Source: Candidatus Poseidoniales archaeon | GTDB lineage: Archaea > Thermoplasmatota > Poseidoniia > Poseidoniales > Poseidoniaceae | DNA length: 56,734 nucleotides | Direction: 5' to 3' | Assembly: GCA_003602575.1 (NCBI GenBank) | Contig: QQRY01000056.1 | Coordinates: 1 to 56,734, forward strand | Part shown: positions 14,937 through 23,789 of the stretch, piece after piece | How the letters are laid out: each line of letters opens with the position of its first letter | Numbering within the stretch: position 1 is the stretch's first letter | Translations under genes and position numbers: made by a program | Notes under the pieces: model-generated | Databases searched by the model: none | Told to the model about the DNA's origin: nothing | What the model saw: the letters and a program-made list of their open reading frames with translations, nothing else

Positions 14937-17657
14937 ATGCGAAAGGCAATTTTTGCTATCTTATTGATGCTTTTCGTTCAGTTCAATGCACCAGTAGTAG
15001 ATGCAGACAATGGCCGTTCAGCAAATGTTGAACTTTCATTAGCAAAATATGACTGGTTTTCAAATGAGACGGTTTCGATAAGCGTTAGAGTTTCAAATAT
15101 TCCATTTGGAGTAGACCTTTATGGAAACTGGGAACTCAAAGATTTCAACAATGATATTGTCGCAAATGGCACCCATATCTTCCAAGCATCAGCCACCACC
15201 ACTCAGTTCAATGTATACATGAACTCATTTTACAATGGTGAGAACTTCTATTATTTTTCGATTGATATTATTGATTCTTCAAACTCTTTGGTGGGGGATG
15301 GAGATATTACTTTGATAGTTTTTCAAAACACTATGATGCCTCAAAGAAATAATTTACTGGTATTTGGGGACTCTCTAAGTGATATGGGTAATGCAAAAAA
15401 TTCTATCCTTAATGTACCCGACGTACCCCCTTATTGGCAAGGTAGATTTTCTAATGGCCAGGTATGGATTGAATATGTTTCACAGGCTTATGGTTTGTCT
15501 ACAACGATAGGTTCGGGAATCGATCAAGGAGATAACCGTGCCTTTGGTGGGTCTCAAACCGGAGTAGGGTATTCCTATATTTTACTGCCTAATGTTGGGA
15601 CTCAAATTTCAAATTATGTGGCCAACGTTCAATCATCATTATCTCCTAATGATGTGGTATCATTATGGTCTGGAGGTAATGATTTTCTTTATGGAACAGC
15701 CAACTCCAATACTATAGTAGCAAATATGGAGTCGCATATTAGAGAATTAGCAGCTGTTGGAGCAACAGAATTCATAATACCTAATCTGCCTCCGCTAGAA
15801 AAAACACCAGAAATACTTGGGAGAAGTCAAAATCAACAGAATTCCATAGCCTCTGAAGTAGTTTCATACAATCAAAAACTATCGTCTTTGATAGGAAATA
15901 TATCAGTCGAATTAGGGTTAGAAATTCATTTTATCGATGCATGGACGCTGTTTAACGATATAGTAGACAATAGCATGGCACTTGGTATAGTCAATACACA
16001 AGATGCAGCTTGTTCAGCATCAGCCACTTTATTGCCTCTTCCGATTTGCAATAGTGCGTCTACATTGGCCAGTAATCCAGATGAATATCTCTTCTTTGAC
16101 AAAGCACATCCAACTAGAGTTATGCATAAATTCATCTCTTATTTTGCTATCCAATCCATCGGCTATGCTGACACCGATGGTGATGGTGTAATGGATAATT
16201 ATGATTTATGTACATGGACAGAGTTTGGTAAATCGGTAGATTTAGATGGGTGTTCTTGGGAACAATTAGATGATGATGGAGACAGTATTGCTAACGGTAT
16301 TGACAAGTGCCCATCAACAGAGTTAGGCGCTGTAGTGGATGTCGATGGTTGCTCTGATGAACAAAGAGATTCTGATGATGATGGGCTAAACGATGCGATA
16401 GATCCATGTCCGTTTAGTGAATTATTAAATGATCATGATTCAGATGGTTGTACAGATAATATCGATGAAGATGATGATAATGACTATGTTTTGGATATCG
16501 ATGATAACTGTCCCAAGGGAATGATTGGAAACCATTCATTAGATTTTGATTTGGATGGATGCAGAGATATCGAAGACAATGACATGGATGGTGACCAATT
16601 ATCTAATGTTGAGGAAGCCGACATTGGTAGCAACCCCCTTGATGAAGATACAGATGATGATGGTTTCATTGATGGTATCGATGAATTTCCTTTAGATTCA
16701 ACAGAGTGGTATGATAGTGATGGAGATGGATGTGGAGATAATTCCGATGACTTCCCAACCGATTCTAGCGAATGTAGCGATTCAGATAATGATGGGTTCG
16801 GCGATAATTCTGATGCTTTCCCAACAGATGTTTCCGAGTGGTTAGATTCAGACAGTGATGGATTTGGAGATAATCGAGATGCTTGTCCAAGTAAACCAGG
16901 AAATTCACTTTCTCCCGAAGGTTGTCCCGACAGAGATGGAGATGGGTTTTCAGATGATACAGATTTATTCCCTAGTGATCCTGATGATTGGGCAGATTTT
17001 GATGGTGATGGCTATGGTGATAATTCAGATTTATTCCCAAGTGACCCAGACGACTGGGCTGATTTAGATAATGATTCATATGGTGATAATCGTGACAGAT
17101 TCGCTAGTGACCCATCGGAATGGAACGATACTGATGGGGATACAGTCGGAGATAATTCAGATTTGTTCCCACTCGATCCCAATGAGTGGTTTGATAGTGA
17201 TGGTGATGGATGTGGAGATAATTCAGATATATGGCCTTTAGACCCGTCAGAGTGCTTAGATAGAGATGTAGATGGGATAGGAGATAATTCAGACTTATTT
17301 CCCGATGATAGGTCTGAATGGAATGATACCGATGGAGATGGTCTAGGAGATAATGCAGACCTTTTCCCGAAGGACTCTAAGGCTAAATTTGATGATGATG
17401 GAGATGGTTTAGCCAATTATTATGACCCATTCCCTAACAACGAAAATATGGATTCATGGTTCGATTTGATACTTAGAATTATTTTGTTTAGTGCAATTAT
17501 TGGAGCAATAGTTTTTGCTGTAAAGAAGAATTCAGAAACCAAACAACCAATTCAATGGAATCAATACAGTGACGAGGAAATGCTAATGGCAGCAGAATCG
17601 AATAATTCTCTGTCAGAAAAGCCAACAGGTCCTCCTCCTCCAGGTTCTTTTCAATGA
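14937..17657 (+). CDS. GDSL/SGNH esterase tethered by a TSP3 calcium-repeat stalk
   Basis: A fusion of a secreted SGNH hydrolase with a long TSP3 stalk, 906 residues. Residues 1-24 are a signal peptide and a beta-sandwich region follows to about 130. The GDSL domain covers about 138-405: Ser146 in FGDSLSD, Asn248 in SGGND, and Asp388/His391 in DKAHPT, giving the full Ser-Asp-His triad with block III Asn. From about 410 to 825 there are some twenty Asp-rich TSP3 repeats, first of the CP...GC kind, then DSDGDGxGDNSDxFPxDPxEW. A membrane helix (about 840-858) and a cytoplasmic tail ending in a Pro-rich PPPPGSF segment close it. Likely an esterase or lipase displayed away from the cell; substrate unknown. 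Confidence 0.9.
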   Translation: MRKAIFAILLMLFVQFNAPVVDADNGRSANVELSLAKYDWFSNETVSISVRVSNIPFGVDLYGNWELKDFNNDIVANGTHIFQASATTTQFNVYMNSFYNGENFYYFSIDIIDSSNSLVGDGDITLIVFQNTMMPQRNNLLVFGDSLSDMGNAKNSILNVPDVPPYWQGRFSNGQVWIEYVSQAYGLSTTIGSGIDQGDNRAFGGSQTGVGYSYILLPNVGTQISNYVANVQSSLSPNDVVSLWSGGNDFLYGTANSNTIVANMESHIRELAAVGATEFIIPNLPPLEKTPEILGRSQNQQNSIASEVVSYNQKLSSLIGNISVELGLEIHFIDAWTLFNDIVDNSMALGIVNTQDAACSASATLLPLPICNSASTLASNPDEYLFFDKAHPTRVMHKFISYFAIQSIGYADTDGDGVMDNYDLCTWTEFGKSVDLDGCSWEQLDDDGDSIANGIDKCPSTELGAVVDVDGCSDEQRDSDDDGLNDAIDPCPFSELLNDHDSDGCTDNIDEDDDNDYVLDIDDNCPKGMIGNHSLDFDLDGCRDIEDNDMDGDQLSNVEEADIGSNPLDEDTDDDGFIDGIDEFPLDSTEWYDSDGDGCGDNSDDFPTDSSECSDSDNDGFGDNSDAFPTDVSEWLDSDSDGFGDNRDACPSKPGNSLSPEGCPDRDGDGFSDDTDLFPSDPDDWADFDGDGYGDNSDLFPSDPDDWADLDNDSYGDNRDRFASDPSEWNDTDGDTVGDNSDLFPLDPNEWFDSDGDGCGDNSDIWPLDPSECLDRDVDGIGDNSDLFPDDRSEWNDTDGDGLGDNADLFPKDSKAKFDDDGDGLANYYDPFPNNENMDSWFDLILRIILFSAIIGAIVFAVKKNSETKQPIQWNQYSDEEMLMAAESNNSLSEKPTGPPPPGSFQ
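16163..17430 (+). repeat. TSP3-coding degenerate tandem repeat
   Basis: The stretch encodes roughly twenty Asp/Asn-rich calcium-binding TSP3 units about 19-23 residues long, within the GDSL protein. GATGGAGATGG-type words recur but are diverged in synonymous positions, so it is a protein repeat more than a recent DNA duplication. Confidence 0.75.
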
Positions 17658-17658
17658 A

Positions 17659-18798
17659 TTATAGGTGGCAATGAACATCTAGAACGACATGTCTAATGTG
17701 CGGAGCATACCATTTAACCTTCTCAATATGTTTTGCTTCAATTTTCCAGTCCCGTCCTATATCTTGTGATATTATTTTTAGTTTAGAAATAGTTTCTTCG
17801 GCCCAAGCTGGAATTTTTTCTTCAGCCACATTCATGTGAATATGTAACCAACCACCTTCATTTTTCAAGCACTCCATCGCAGGCTTCCACACGCTTTCAG
17901 AAGAGGGTAGAATCCCTAGATGGCAACGATCAGAAATATTTCGAAGATTTGCTAGAGTGATTTTATTATCTCCTTCATGAATAGTCAATTTATGTGAAAC
18001 ATTATTCTTTTTTGCAGCCCAATGTAATGCTTCTATAGAATTTGGATTTATCTCACATGCATGTAAATGTTTAACATTACTTCTTACTAACATTGGTAAA
18101 CTATAGTATCCAATACCGGCAAATGCATCTATTACAATTTCATCTTTCATATCTATATCTCCGATTCGGTGTCGTTCAGTAACATTGCCAGATGAATACA
18201 TTACTTTTGTAGCATCAAACCCAAAATGCACCCCATGGTCTAGAAGTTCGACCCATCCCTGCTTACCAAGTAATAATTCAACTTGAGAAGTTCTCATTAT
18301 ATCATTGGAGATTTCTTGTTGTCGACCTAAGCGATTTACCCCTAGAGAATCACAAATGATTTTCCAGAGCTGATTTATTTCAGCATCTTGACAGGACGAG
18401 AGAACTTCATTCCATTCTTTCTGTGTAAAGGCATTTGACGGTAATAATGCTAAATCTCCTAGTAGCTCCCATTTTTGAGGGATATAATTTAGTAAAACGG
18501 TTTTGTCTTTCTTGGCAGCAAAATCTTCCAACCAGTCAGAAATATTCGAAAACATCAACTCAGCAGGAGTTAAATTAGGCTTATTAATCTCTAAAGTTAG
18601 TTCTTCAATAGAAATTTCAGAGTTAAGATGAGGCATTATTTTAGAAATTTCTGCGTTTATGTTCTCATAATTTTCTCGAATAGGTAATGCTAATTTTTCA
18701 GAAATTCTTCTTGGACGAAATTTATTTTCATACAGATTTTCCTCGATCAGAATTTGTTTTACCTCTGATGAAAATTCTAGAGGAATTAATAGAGCCAT
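17659..18798 (-). CDS. taw2: tRNA-Phe wyosine aminocarboxypropyltransferase Taw2 (TYW2 family)
   Basis: Transfers the aminocarboxypropyl group of S-adenosylmethionine to 4-demethylwyosine at G37 of tRNA-Phe. The 379-residue protein has a Trm5/TYW2-type N-terminal domain (PQKWELLGDLALLP, LGVNRLGRQ, LLLGKQGWVELLDHG) and a Rossmann domain with DAFAGIGYYSLP (about 224-235), HACEINPNS (246-254) and EGDN (275-278). LGILPSSE at 294-301 replaces the NPPY-like motif of Trm5 methyltransferases and matches TYW2, which favours Taw2 over Trm5. The frame is open to a GTG at 18882 and an ATG at 18831. The ATG at 18798 gives the natural N-terminus. Its tRNA-Phe target is encoded at 54299-54374 and does carry G37. 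Confidence 0.85.
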   Translation of the reverse strand: MALLIPLEFSSEVKQILIEENLYENKFRPRRISEKLALPIRENYENINAEISKIMPHLNSEISIEELTLEINKPNLTPAELMFSNISDWLEDFAAKKDKTVLLNYIPQKWELLGDLALLPSNAFTQKEWNEVLSSCQDAEINQLWKIICDSLGVNRLGRQQEISNDIMRTSQVELLLGKQGWVELLDHGVHFGFDATKVMYSSGNVTERHRIGDIDMKDEIVIDAFAGIGYYSLPMLVRSNVKHLHACEINPNSIEALHWAAKKNNVSHKLTIHEGDNKITLANLRNISDRCHLGILPSSESVWKPAMECLKNEGGWLHIHMNVAEEKIPAWAEETISKLKIISQDIGRDWKIEAKHIEKVKWYAPHIRHVVLDVHCHL

Positions 18799-18882
18799 AC
18801 AACTTGAATGTGCATGTTTTACATCGCTCATACATTGCTCACGAGGGTAATTGCTTTGAATGTCACTCACATAGCCTTGCAC

Positions 18883-21800
18883 ATGACGGTTAACAAAATC
18901 ACTAGTAGAAGAACTTCAAAAGTGATGATATTATTGATTCAAAGTATACTATTATTACAGATATTTGTTCCTTTAGCAAGTGCGGCTGGAATGACTACAT
19001 GTTCTGATTTAGGTGGTACTTGTGATGATTATAATTCATCTCAAGATCAAAGTCCTGATCATCCGGATTGGGTAAATGGAGCCTATGATTTCAAACTATT
19101 AGATACTTCAAACATACAACTCAATTTGACATGGGCGATCCATGAATTTGACCGCTCAGCTTTAGGTTTCGATAGTCTTGATTCAGCTCTAGCCGCTGAT
19201 GGATTGGGGCCTAATGATGGCGCCCCTGCAGATTTGATTCGGAATTATTTCGATGCTACCCCTGCTGGCCCGGGGACAAATACAGTTGGCGTAGAGTTAA
19301 GGAAAGAAGTTAACACTGCTCTAGAATCATCTCTAGAATCAGGTATTGGTAATGTTTCTGATATAGATACTGATTATGTTTCATCAATCACACAGGGTGG
19401 AGTGACAACAGCATGTTCAACAGACCCTTCCACGGATTCAGTATATTCATCAGAGGGTGCTTCAGAAAACAATGCATTTATGCCTCCAATCTGTATTTCA
19501 TCAACCGTTGTAATAGAGTTGACTGAGAGTGCATTTAGTCTCAATTCTTCATCATCTTTTGATTTGGAACGTACCTACCAAGGATTATTGGTAATGGGGG
19601 CTGAGATTACCACTGATTTTTCTCTACTGACTCTTCCTGGTCACCAAGGCAATTACTCCTTCTCTCCTCCTGATTATGCAGACATTATGGGAGTTGATGA
19701 AAACGGTACAATTGCTGGAAGAGCTGGTACGCCTGGTAATTCAGCATATTTTGCTGGCGAATGGGGCATAGACCATAGAAATGCTCCTGTAGGTGCTAGT
19801 GATCTTGAAACCCCAATCTCCGTTGTTATCGCTAATCGAGACAGACCATCTACAAGTACGGTCAGTATTGATAATTCCAGTAAAGCAATCGATTTGAATA
19901 TTAAATTAGACTTGACTGATGAATCAGCCGCAACATTAGATTTTGTTGTAGAGATGGCATATCTTGATGAATCAATTTTGAATGAATGGGATATATCGCT
20001 GGTGAGTGTAACAGATAAGGCCACTTTGCCAGTAATTACCTCCGATGGCATTCGTCTTGCTTATCACAATGGTCTAGTTGATTTGACAGAATTCACATCA
20101 CAATTCCCTGTAGAATCAATTGCAGATGGCATTTCTTCGACAGTTGGAGGTATTGAAGAAATCGAGATGAATGAAATGTATTGGGTCTCTGATGCCTTAA
20201 GCGATGGGCTATCATCTGCTGGTGGTTTGAACTATACTCACTCGACAGGATGCACTGAAACACCAAGTCCTGGTGTAGAATTGAATTATTGTGTTCGAGG
20301 TCCTTCGGCTATGACTGAAGAATATCCAGTATTCCTAAGAACTACTAGCCAACCATTTTCAATGCGACTTATCGATATTTTGAAAGAAAATAATGGAGAT
20401 GAAAATATTGCTAAGTTCCTTGATGTCATAACTGAAAATGATTTTAGAAGCGTATTAAATAGTGGTCTATCTATTGAAACAGCCCTTTCATCGGATTATC
20501 TAGAAGAAATCATCCCAGATAATTTACCGCCATCAGAATTAACTTTAGAAATAATTTTACCAACGTGGGTCAGGACTATCGATGGTCAAAATAAGATTAC
20601 TATGACCCATTCTCTTGATAATAATTCAGACTCTGAAATTTCATTTGCAGGCACAAATCCATACGACTGGAGAAATGAAATAAAAAATAGTGATGGAGAG
20701 GTAGTTTGTACAACATTACAGAGAACCTGTATATCAACTTCTATTGACTTTGATATTTCAGAATTTAGAATAAATGAATGGACTCAGTCAGTTTCGGTTG
20801 ATTTTGCATTGGATGCTGAACTATCTATACACAGAATAACAGTTCCTTTAGATCGTTTGGAACAATCAGGAACAACCCAAGTTCATATGGAGGCATTACC
20901 ATCTGATTTAATTCGCTTAGGTCTAGATATCGCTAGTAGAATGAGTGAGCCTCAGGTCATCGAGGGCCCTGAAAGCATTTGTAACGATGACCAAGACATG
21001 GAGGTTTGTGATGAAGATTTATCTTTCAGTTTTACCGAACAAGGCTTAACCGACTTTTCTAAAAATGTTGGAGAGGTATTGACTGCCTATATTCAACAGA
21101 TTGGTAAAGAATTACCAGAACAAGAGGATTCTCCACTAACCAATGTCGACTTAAGCGGCTTTGAAATTAAAACAGCGGTTAAGGGAATTGGCGCGCCAGA
21201 CCTCACAATTGGGGATGATGAGCCAATTACTCTTAGTGTCGAAATTCCTATGGTTGAATTCAAATTGGATATCGATGGAAATTTAGGCGAAATGATAGGT
21301 GGTGAAATGGATAGCTTAGAAGTGTCTTTCTTTGCCAATGCAATGTCCAATCAGATTTTACGTCCAATGGTTGATGTCGCTGAAGCGATGGGCGCATCAC
21401 TATCCAATGGTCTTGTTTCAGGTCAAGGAGTTACATTCCCTGACCCAGAACAATCAGAATTGAGTTATACTTTCTCAGGTAATACTTCAGTTAATGAGGA
21501 ATTTGAAGCAGAACTTAGCGGTCCAATTTCAATTACCCTTCCTAAAGGAATCACACTAAAAGATGCTAAGTCTACATCTGGAAATTTAGAAGTTAAGGAA
21601 AAAGATGGTAGGCAAGTAGTTACCTATACGATTCCCAATGGTGAATTTGAAGACACTATCACCTTTAGAGTTGAAGTTTCTTGGGGCTATATCTTAACTC
21701 AATTTTGGGTTTATCCAACAATTATAATTTCACTTCTCTTCTTAATGATACGTAGGCGTAGAAGGAAAAAGAGATTGAAGAAGCAACGTGCTGTAGTTAA

Positions 21801-21957
21801 ATCCTCTCAAGCGAGTAAGGTCGGAATTGGTGACAGTGAGTTCTCCGATTTACAAGGATTCCATAGCGGAGGGTTGCATGGTGATTTAGAACAATTCAAG
21901 GATTATTCTAATGCCTCTAAACCATCAACAGAAATAGGTGATGAATTTTTCGATTAG
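18883..21957 (+). CDS. large membrane-anchored surface protein, unknown function
   Basis: A 1024-residue exported protein with no domain I can name. Residues 1-35 form a signal peptide (basic N-region, then MILLIQSILLLQIFVPLASA). The ectodomain is beta-rich and acidic with scattered Cys (TCSDLGGTCDDY, GCTETPSPG, ESICNDDQDMEVCDED). A late beta-sandwich (about 860-950) precedes a single helix near 957-975, then a very basic RRRRRKKRLKKQR stop-transfer and an 85-residue cytoplasmic tail. Upstream in-frame codons back to 18808 would overlap the Taw2 start region and put 25 odd residues before the signal peptide, so I chose the ATG at 18883. The ATG at 18925 is also possible. Confidence 0.72.
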   Translation: MTVNKITSRRTSKVMILLIQSILLLQIFVPLASAAGMTTCSDLGGTCDDYNSSQDQSPDHPDWVNGAYDFKLLDTSNIQLNLTWAIHEFDRSALGFDSLDSALAADGLGPNDGAPADLIRNYFDATPAGPGTNTVGVELRKEVNTALESSLESGIGNVSDIDTDYVSSITQGGVTTACSTDPSTDSVYSSEGASENNAFMPPICISSTVVIELTESAFSLNSSSSFDLERTYQGLLVMGAEITTDFSLLTLPGHQGNYSFSPPDYADIMGVDENGTIAGRAGTPGNSAYFAGEWGIDHRNAPVGASDLETPISVVIANRDRPSTSTVSIDNSSKAIDLNIKLDLTDESAATLDFVVEMAYLDESILNEWDISLVSVTDKATLPVITSDGIRLAYHNGLVDLTEFTSQFPVESIADGISSTVGGIEEIEMNEMYWVSDALSDGLSSAGGLNYTHSTGCTETPSPGVELNYCVRGPSAMTEEYPVFLRTTSQPFSMRLIDILKENNGDENIAKFLDVITENDFRSVLNSGLSIETALSSDYLEEIIPDNLPPSELTLEIILPTWVRTIDGQNKITMTHSLDNNSDSEISFAGTNPYDWRNEIKNSDGEVVCTTLQRTCISTSIDFDISEFRINEWTQSVSVDFALDAELSIHRITVPLDRLEQSGTTQVHMEALPSDLIRLGLDIASRMSEPQVIEGPESICNDDQDMEVCDEDLSFSFTEQGLTDFSKNVGEVLTAYIQQIGKELPEQEDSPLTNVDLSGFEIKTAVKGIGAPDLTIGDDEPITLSVEIPMVEFKLDIDGNLGEMIGGEMDSLEVSFFANAMSNQILRPMVDVAEAMGASLSNGLVSGQGVTFPDPEQSELSYTFSGNTSVNEEFEAELSGPISITLPKGITLKDAKSTSGNLEVKEKDGRQVVTYTIPNGEFEDTITFRVEVSWGYILTQFWVYPTIIISLLFLMIRRRRRKKRLKKQRAVVKSSQASKVGIGDSEFSDLQGFHSGGLHGDLEQFKDYSNASKPSTEIGDEFFD

Positions 21958-23681
21958 GGATTAATTGCTTCATGTATTCGATTGGCCAATGAGTTTCCAA
22001 TTCCAGGGACGGTTTGAAGGTCTTTTATGCTAGCATGCTCAATCCCCTTTCGTCCACCAAAATGCCTCAGTAATGTTTGCATTTTCTTAGCACCAAGGCC
22101 AAGAACTTCCTGTAATGGATCTTTTATTTTATCACGATTTCTTTGTTTTCTATGAAATGTATTTACAAATCGGTGGGCTTCATCTCTCGAATGTATCAAT
22201 ACCCTTCCTTTTCTATCTAGGATTACTGGTTCTTTTTCTAATCTGAATAGAGTCTCTTCCCGTTTTGCGATTGCAGCGAGTTCAAATTCACCTAATACAT
22301 CGTTTTCTACAAGTATTTTGCTGATTGTTTTCAAGTGAGTTTCACCACCATCGATTAGTAGTAAATCCGGCCATTCATCTTGCCTCTTTAGCCATCTTTC
22401 AACCACTTCGCTCATCATTCTTAGATCGTCTACAGCACTGCCTTTTACAGTGTATTTTCTATATTCATTTTTATTTGGTCTTCCATTTCTAAATGATACG
22501 CTCGCTCCAACTCTATTTTCACCGATTAACTGGGCCATGTCAAAGCATACGATATGATTTAATTTCTCCATTCCTAAAAGTTCAGCACATTCGTCAGCAG
22601 CTCTTTGTTCAAGAGAACCACTCGCTTTATCGATGAAACGAGATAATTGGATTTCAGCATTTTGAGTTGCTAGATTATGAAGAGTAACCAAGTCTCCACG
22701 AGTAGGAGTTCTTACTTCAACTTGAGACTGTCTCCTTCCATTTAGCCATTCTGAAGTCCCATCAAATACAGGAGTAGGAGTCAAAAGTAACCTTGGCGGG
22801 CAGCGATTTTGATAATGTGAAGAAATAAACATTGAAATCGTTTCACCAATATCTCCTCGATAGACAATCGGCCATGCTTCTTGACCTTTTACGACACCAT
22901 CATCTGCATGAAGTACAACAATCGCCGCATGTTCTCCTCTCCATGCAATCCCTATGGCATCACAATCTCGATACACTTTACTGGAAACAACATGCTGACT
23001 GGTTGTAATTCTAACCGCCTTGATCAGATCTCTTTGTTTGGCAGCCTTTTCATATTGCATTTTTCCAGAGAAATCATCCATCTTTTTTGTTAATTCATCG
23101 ATTAATTTCCCGGCCTTGCCATCAAGGACTTCTGTTACAACATTTACGATTGAATCATATCCCTCAGGGTCTAAACAAGGCCCTCTACATAATCCAATAT
23201 GCATAGCAAGACATCCATCTTTGCCATGACAATCCTTGTCTCTGATTCCAAATTGTTTTCTTAGTAATTGCATTACTTGTTTAGCAGCACCTGCATTTGG
23301 AAATGGCCCCCAGCGCTTTGCATTTTTGGGGGGATGTCTGGTATACATAATTCGAGGAAACTCCTCATCTGTCAAAATTATGTAAGGGTATGATTTATCG
23401 TCCTTTAATCTTGAATTAAATCGTGGCTTATGCTCTTTGATAAGTTGCCTTTCCAGAATAAGTGCTTCTTTTGGAGATGTGGTGATAATATATTCAATTT
23501 TATCAGAGCGGGATACTAATTCGGTAATCATTTTCCTATCTGGGTTTGAAGAGAAATATGACCGCACTCTTTCATTGATTCTAGTTGCTTTCCCGACATA
23601 CAATACTCTTCCCTGTTCGGTTTTGAAGAGATAAACTCCAGCCTTTTTTGGGAATGAACTAGGGTCATACTCCACCGGCAT
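21954..23681 (-). CDS. uvrC: UvrC, excinuclease ABC subunit C
   Basis: The dual-incision nuclease of bacterial-type nucleotide excision repair. Domains in order: GIY-YIG 3'-incision nuclease (residues 12-95, GVYLF...LYVGKATRI), Cys-rich middle (CHGKDGCLAMHIGLCRGPC), UVR helical hairpin that binds UvrB (about 195-230), RNase H-like 5'-incision domain (about 370-500; CFDMAQLIG, LLLIDGG and DEAHRF supply the acidic and His residues), and a tandem helix-hairpin-helix (525-573, GLGAKKMQTLLRHFGG and VPGIGNSLANRI). Length 575 is near the usual 600. The gene overlaps the surface protein's stop by 4 bases. A 12-base perfect palindrome lies just before the start codon. UvrA and UvrB are not in this window. 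Confidence 0.95.
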   Translation of the reverse strand: MPVEYDPSSFPKKAGVYLFKTEQGRVLYVGKATRINERVRSYFSSNPDRKMITELVSRSDKIEYIITTSPKEALILERQLIKEHKPRFNSRLKDDKSYPYIILTDEEFPRIMYTRHPPKNAKRWGPFPNAGAAKQVMQLLRKQFGIRDKDCHGKDGCLAMHIGLCRGPCLDPEGYDSIVNVVTEVLDGKAGKLIDELTKKMDDFSGKMQYEKAAKQRDLIKAVRITTSQHVVSSKVYRDCDAIGIAWRGEHAAIVVLHADDGVVKGQEAWPIVYRGDIGETISMFISSHYQNRCPPRLLLTPTPVFDGTSEWLNGRRQSQVEVRTPTRGDLVTLHNLATQNAEIQLSRFIDKASGSLEQRAADECAELLGMEKLNHIVCFDMAQLIGENRVGASVSFRNGRPNKNEYRKYTVKGSAVDDLRMMSEVVERWLKRQDEWPDLLLIDGGETHLKTISKILVENDVLGEFELAAIAKREETLFRLEKEPVILDRKGRVLIHSRDEAHRFVNTFHRKQRNRDKIKDPLQEVLGLGAKKMQTLLRHFGGRKGIEHASIKDLQTVPGIGNSLANRIHEAINP

Positions 23682-23686
23682 ATTAT

Positions 23687-23709
23687 GCCGTTAACGGCGA
23701 TACACAAAA
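23687..23709 (-). promoter_or_regulatory. uvrC promoter: TATA-like box and 12-bp palindrome
   Basis: On the minus strand TTTTGTGTATC lies about 24 bases before the uvrC ATG. Between it and the ATG is the perfect palindrome GCCGTTAACGGC (23687-23698). It occupies the TATA-to-start interval like the palindrome at 4682-4704. Operator function is inference. Confidence 0.45.
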
Positions 23710-23789
23710 GGACAACCATGTATAGAGTAATGACTGAACGAAACTTCGTAGTATTTGATAGGGCGGAGTACTTCCCATAGGTGTTAGCC

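Noticed and set aside
17012-17416. Long minus-strand open frame (134 codons) rich in Ser-Pro
   Set aside because: It is the antisense of the Asp-rich TSP3 repeats of the GDSL protein; GAT-rich coding leaves the opposite strand free of stops. Composition is repetitive and unlike any protein.
17659-18798. Considered Trm5 tRNA (guanine-N1) methyltransferase
   Set aside because: The NPPY-like methyltransferase motif is replaced by LGILPSSE, as in TYW2/Taw2.
18799-18882. N-terminal extension of Taw2 to a GTG at 18882
   Set aside because: It would overlap the divergent gene's promoter and adds 28 residues with no family similarity; the ATG at 18798 gives the normal N-terminus.
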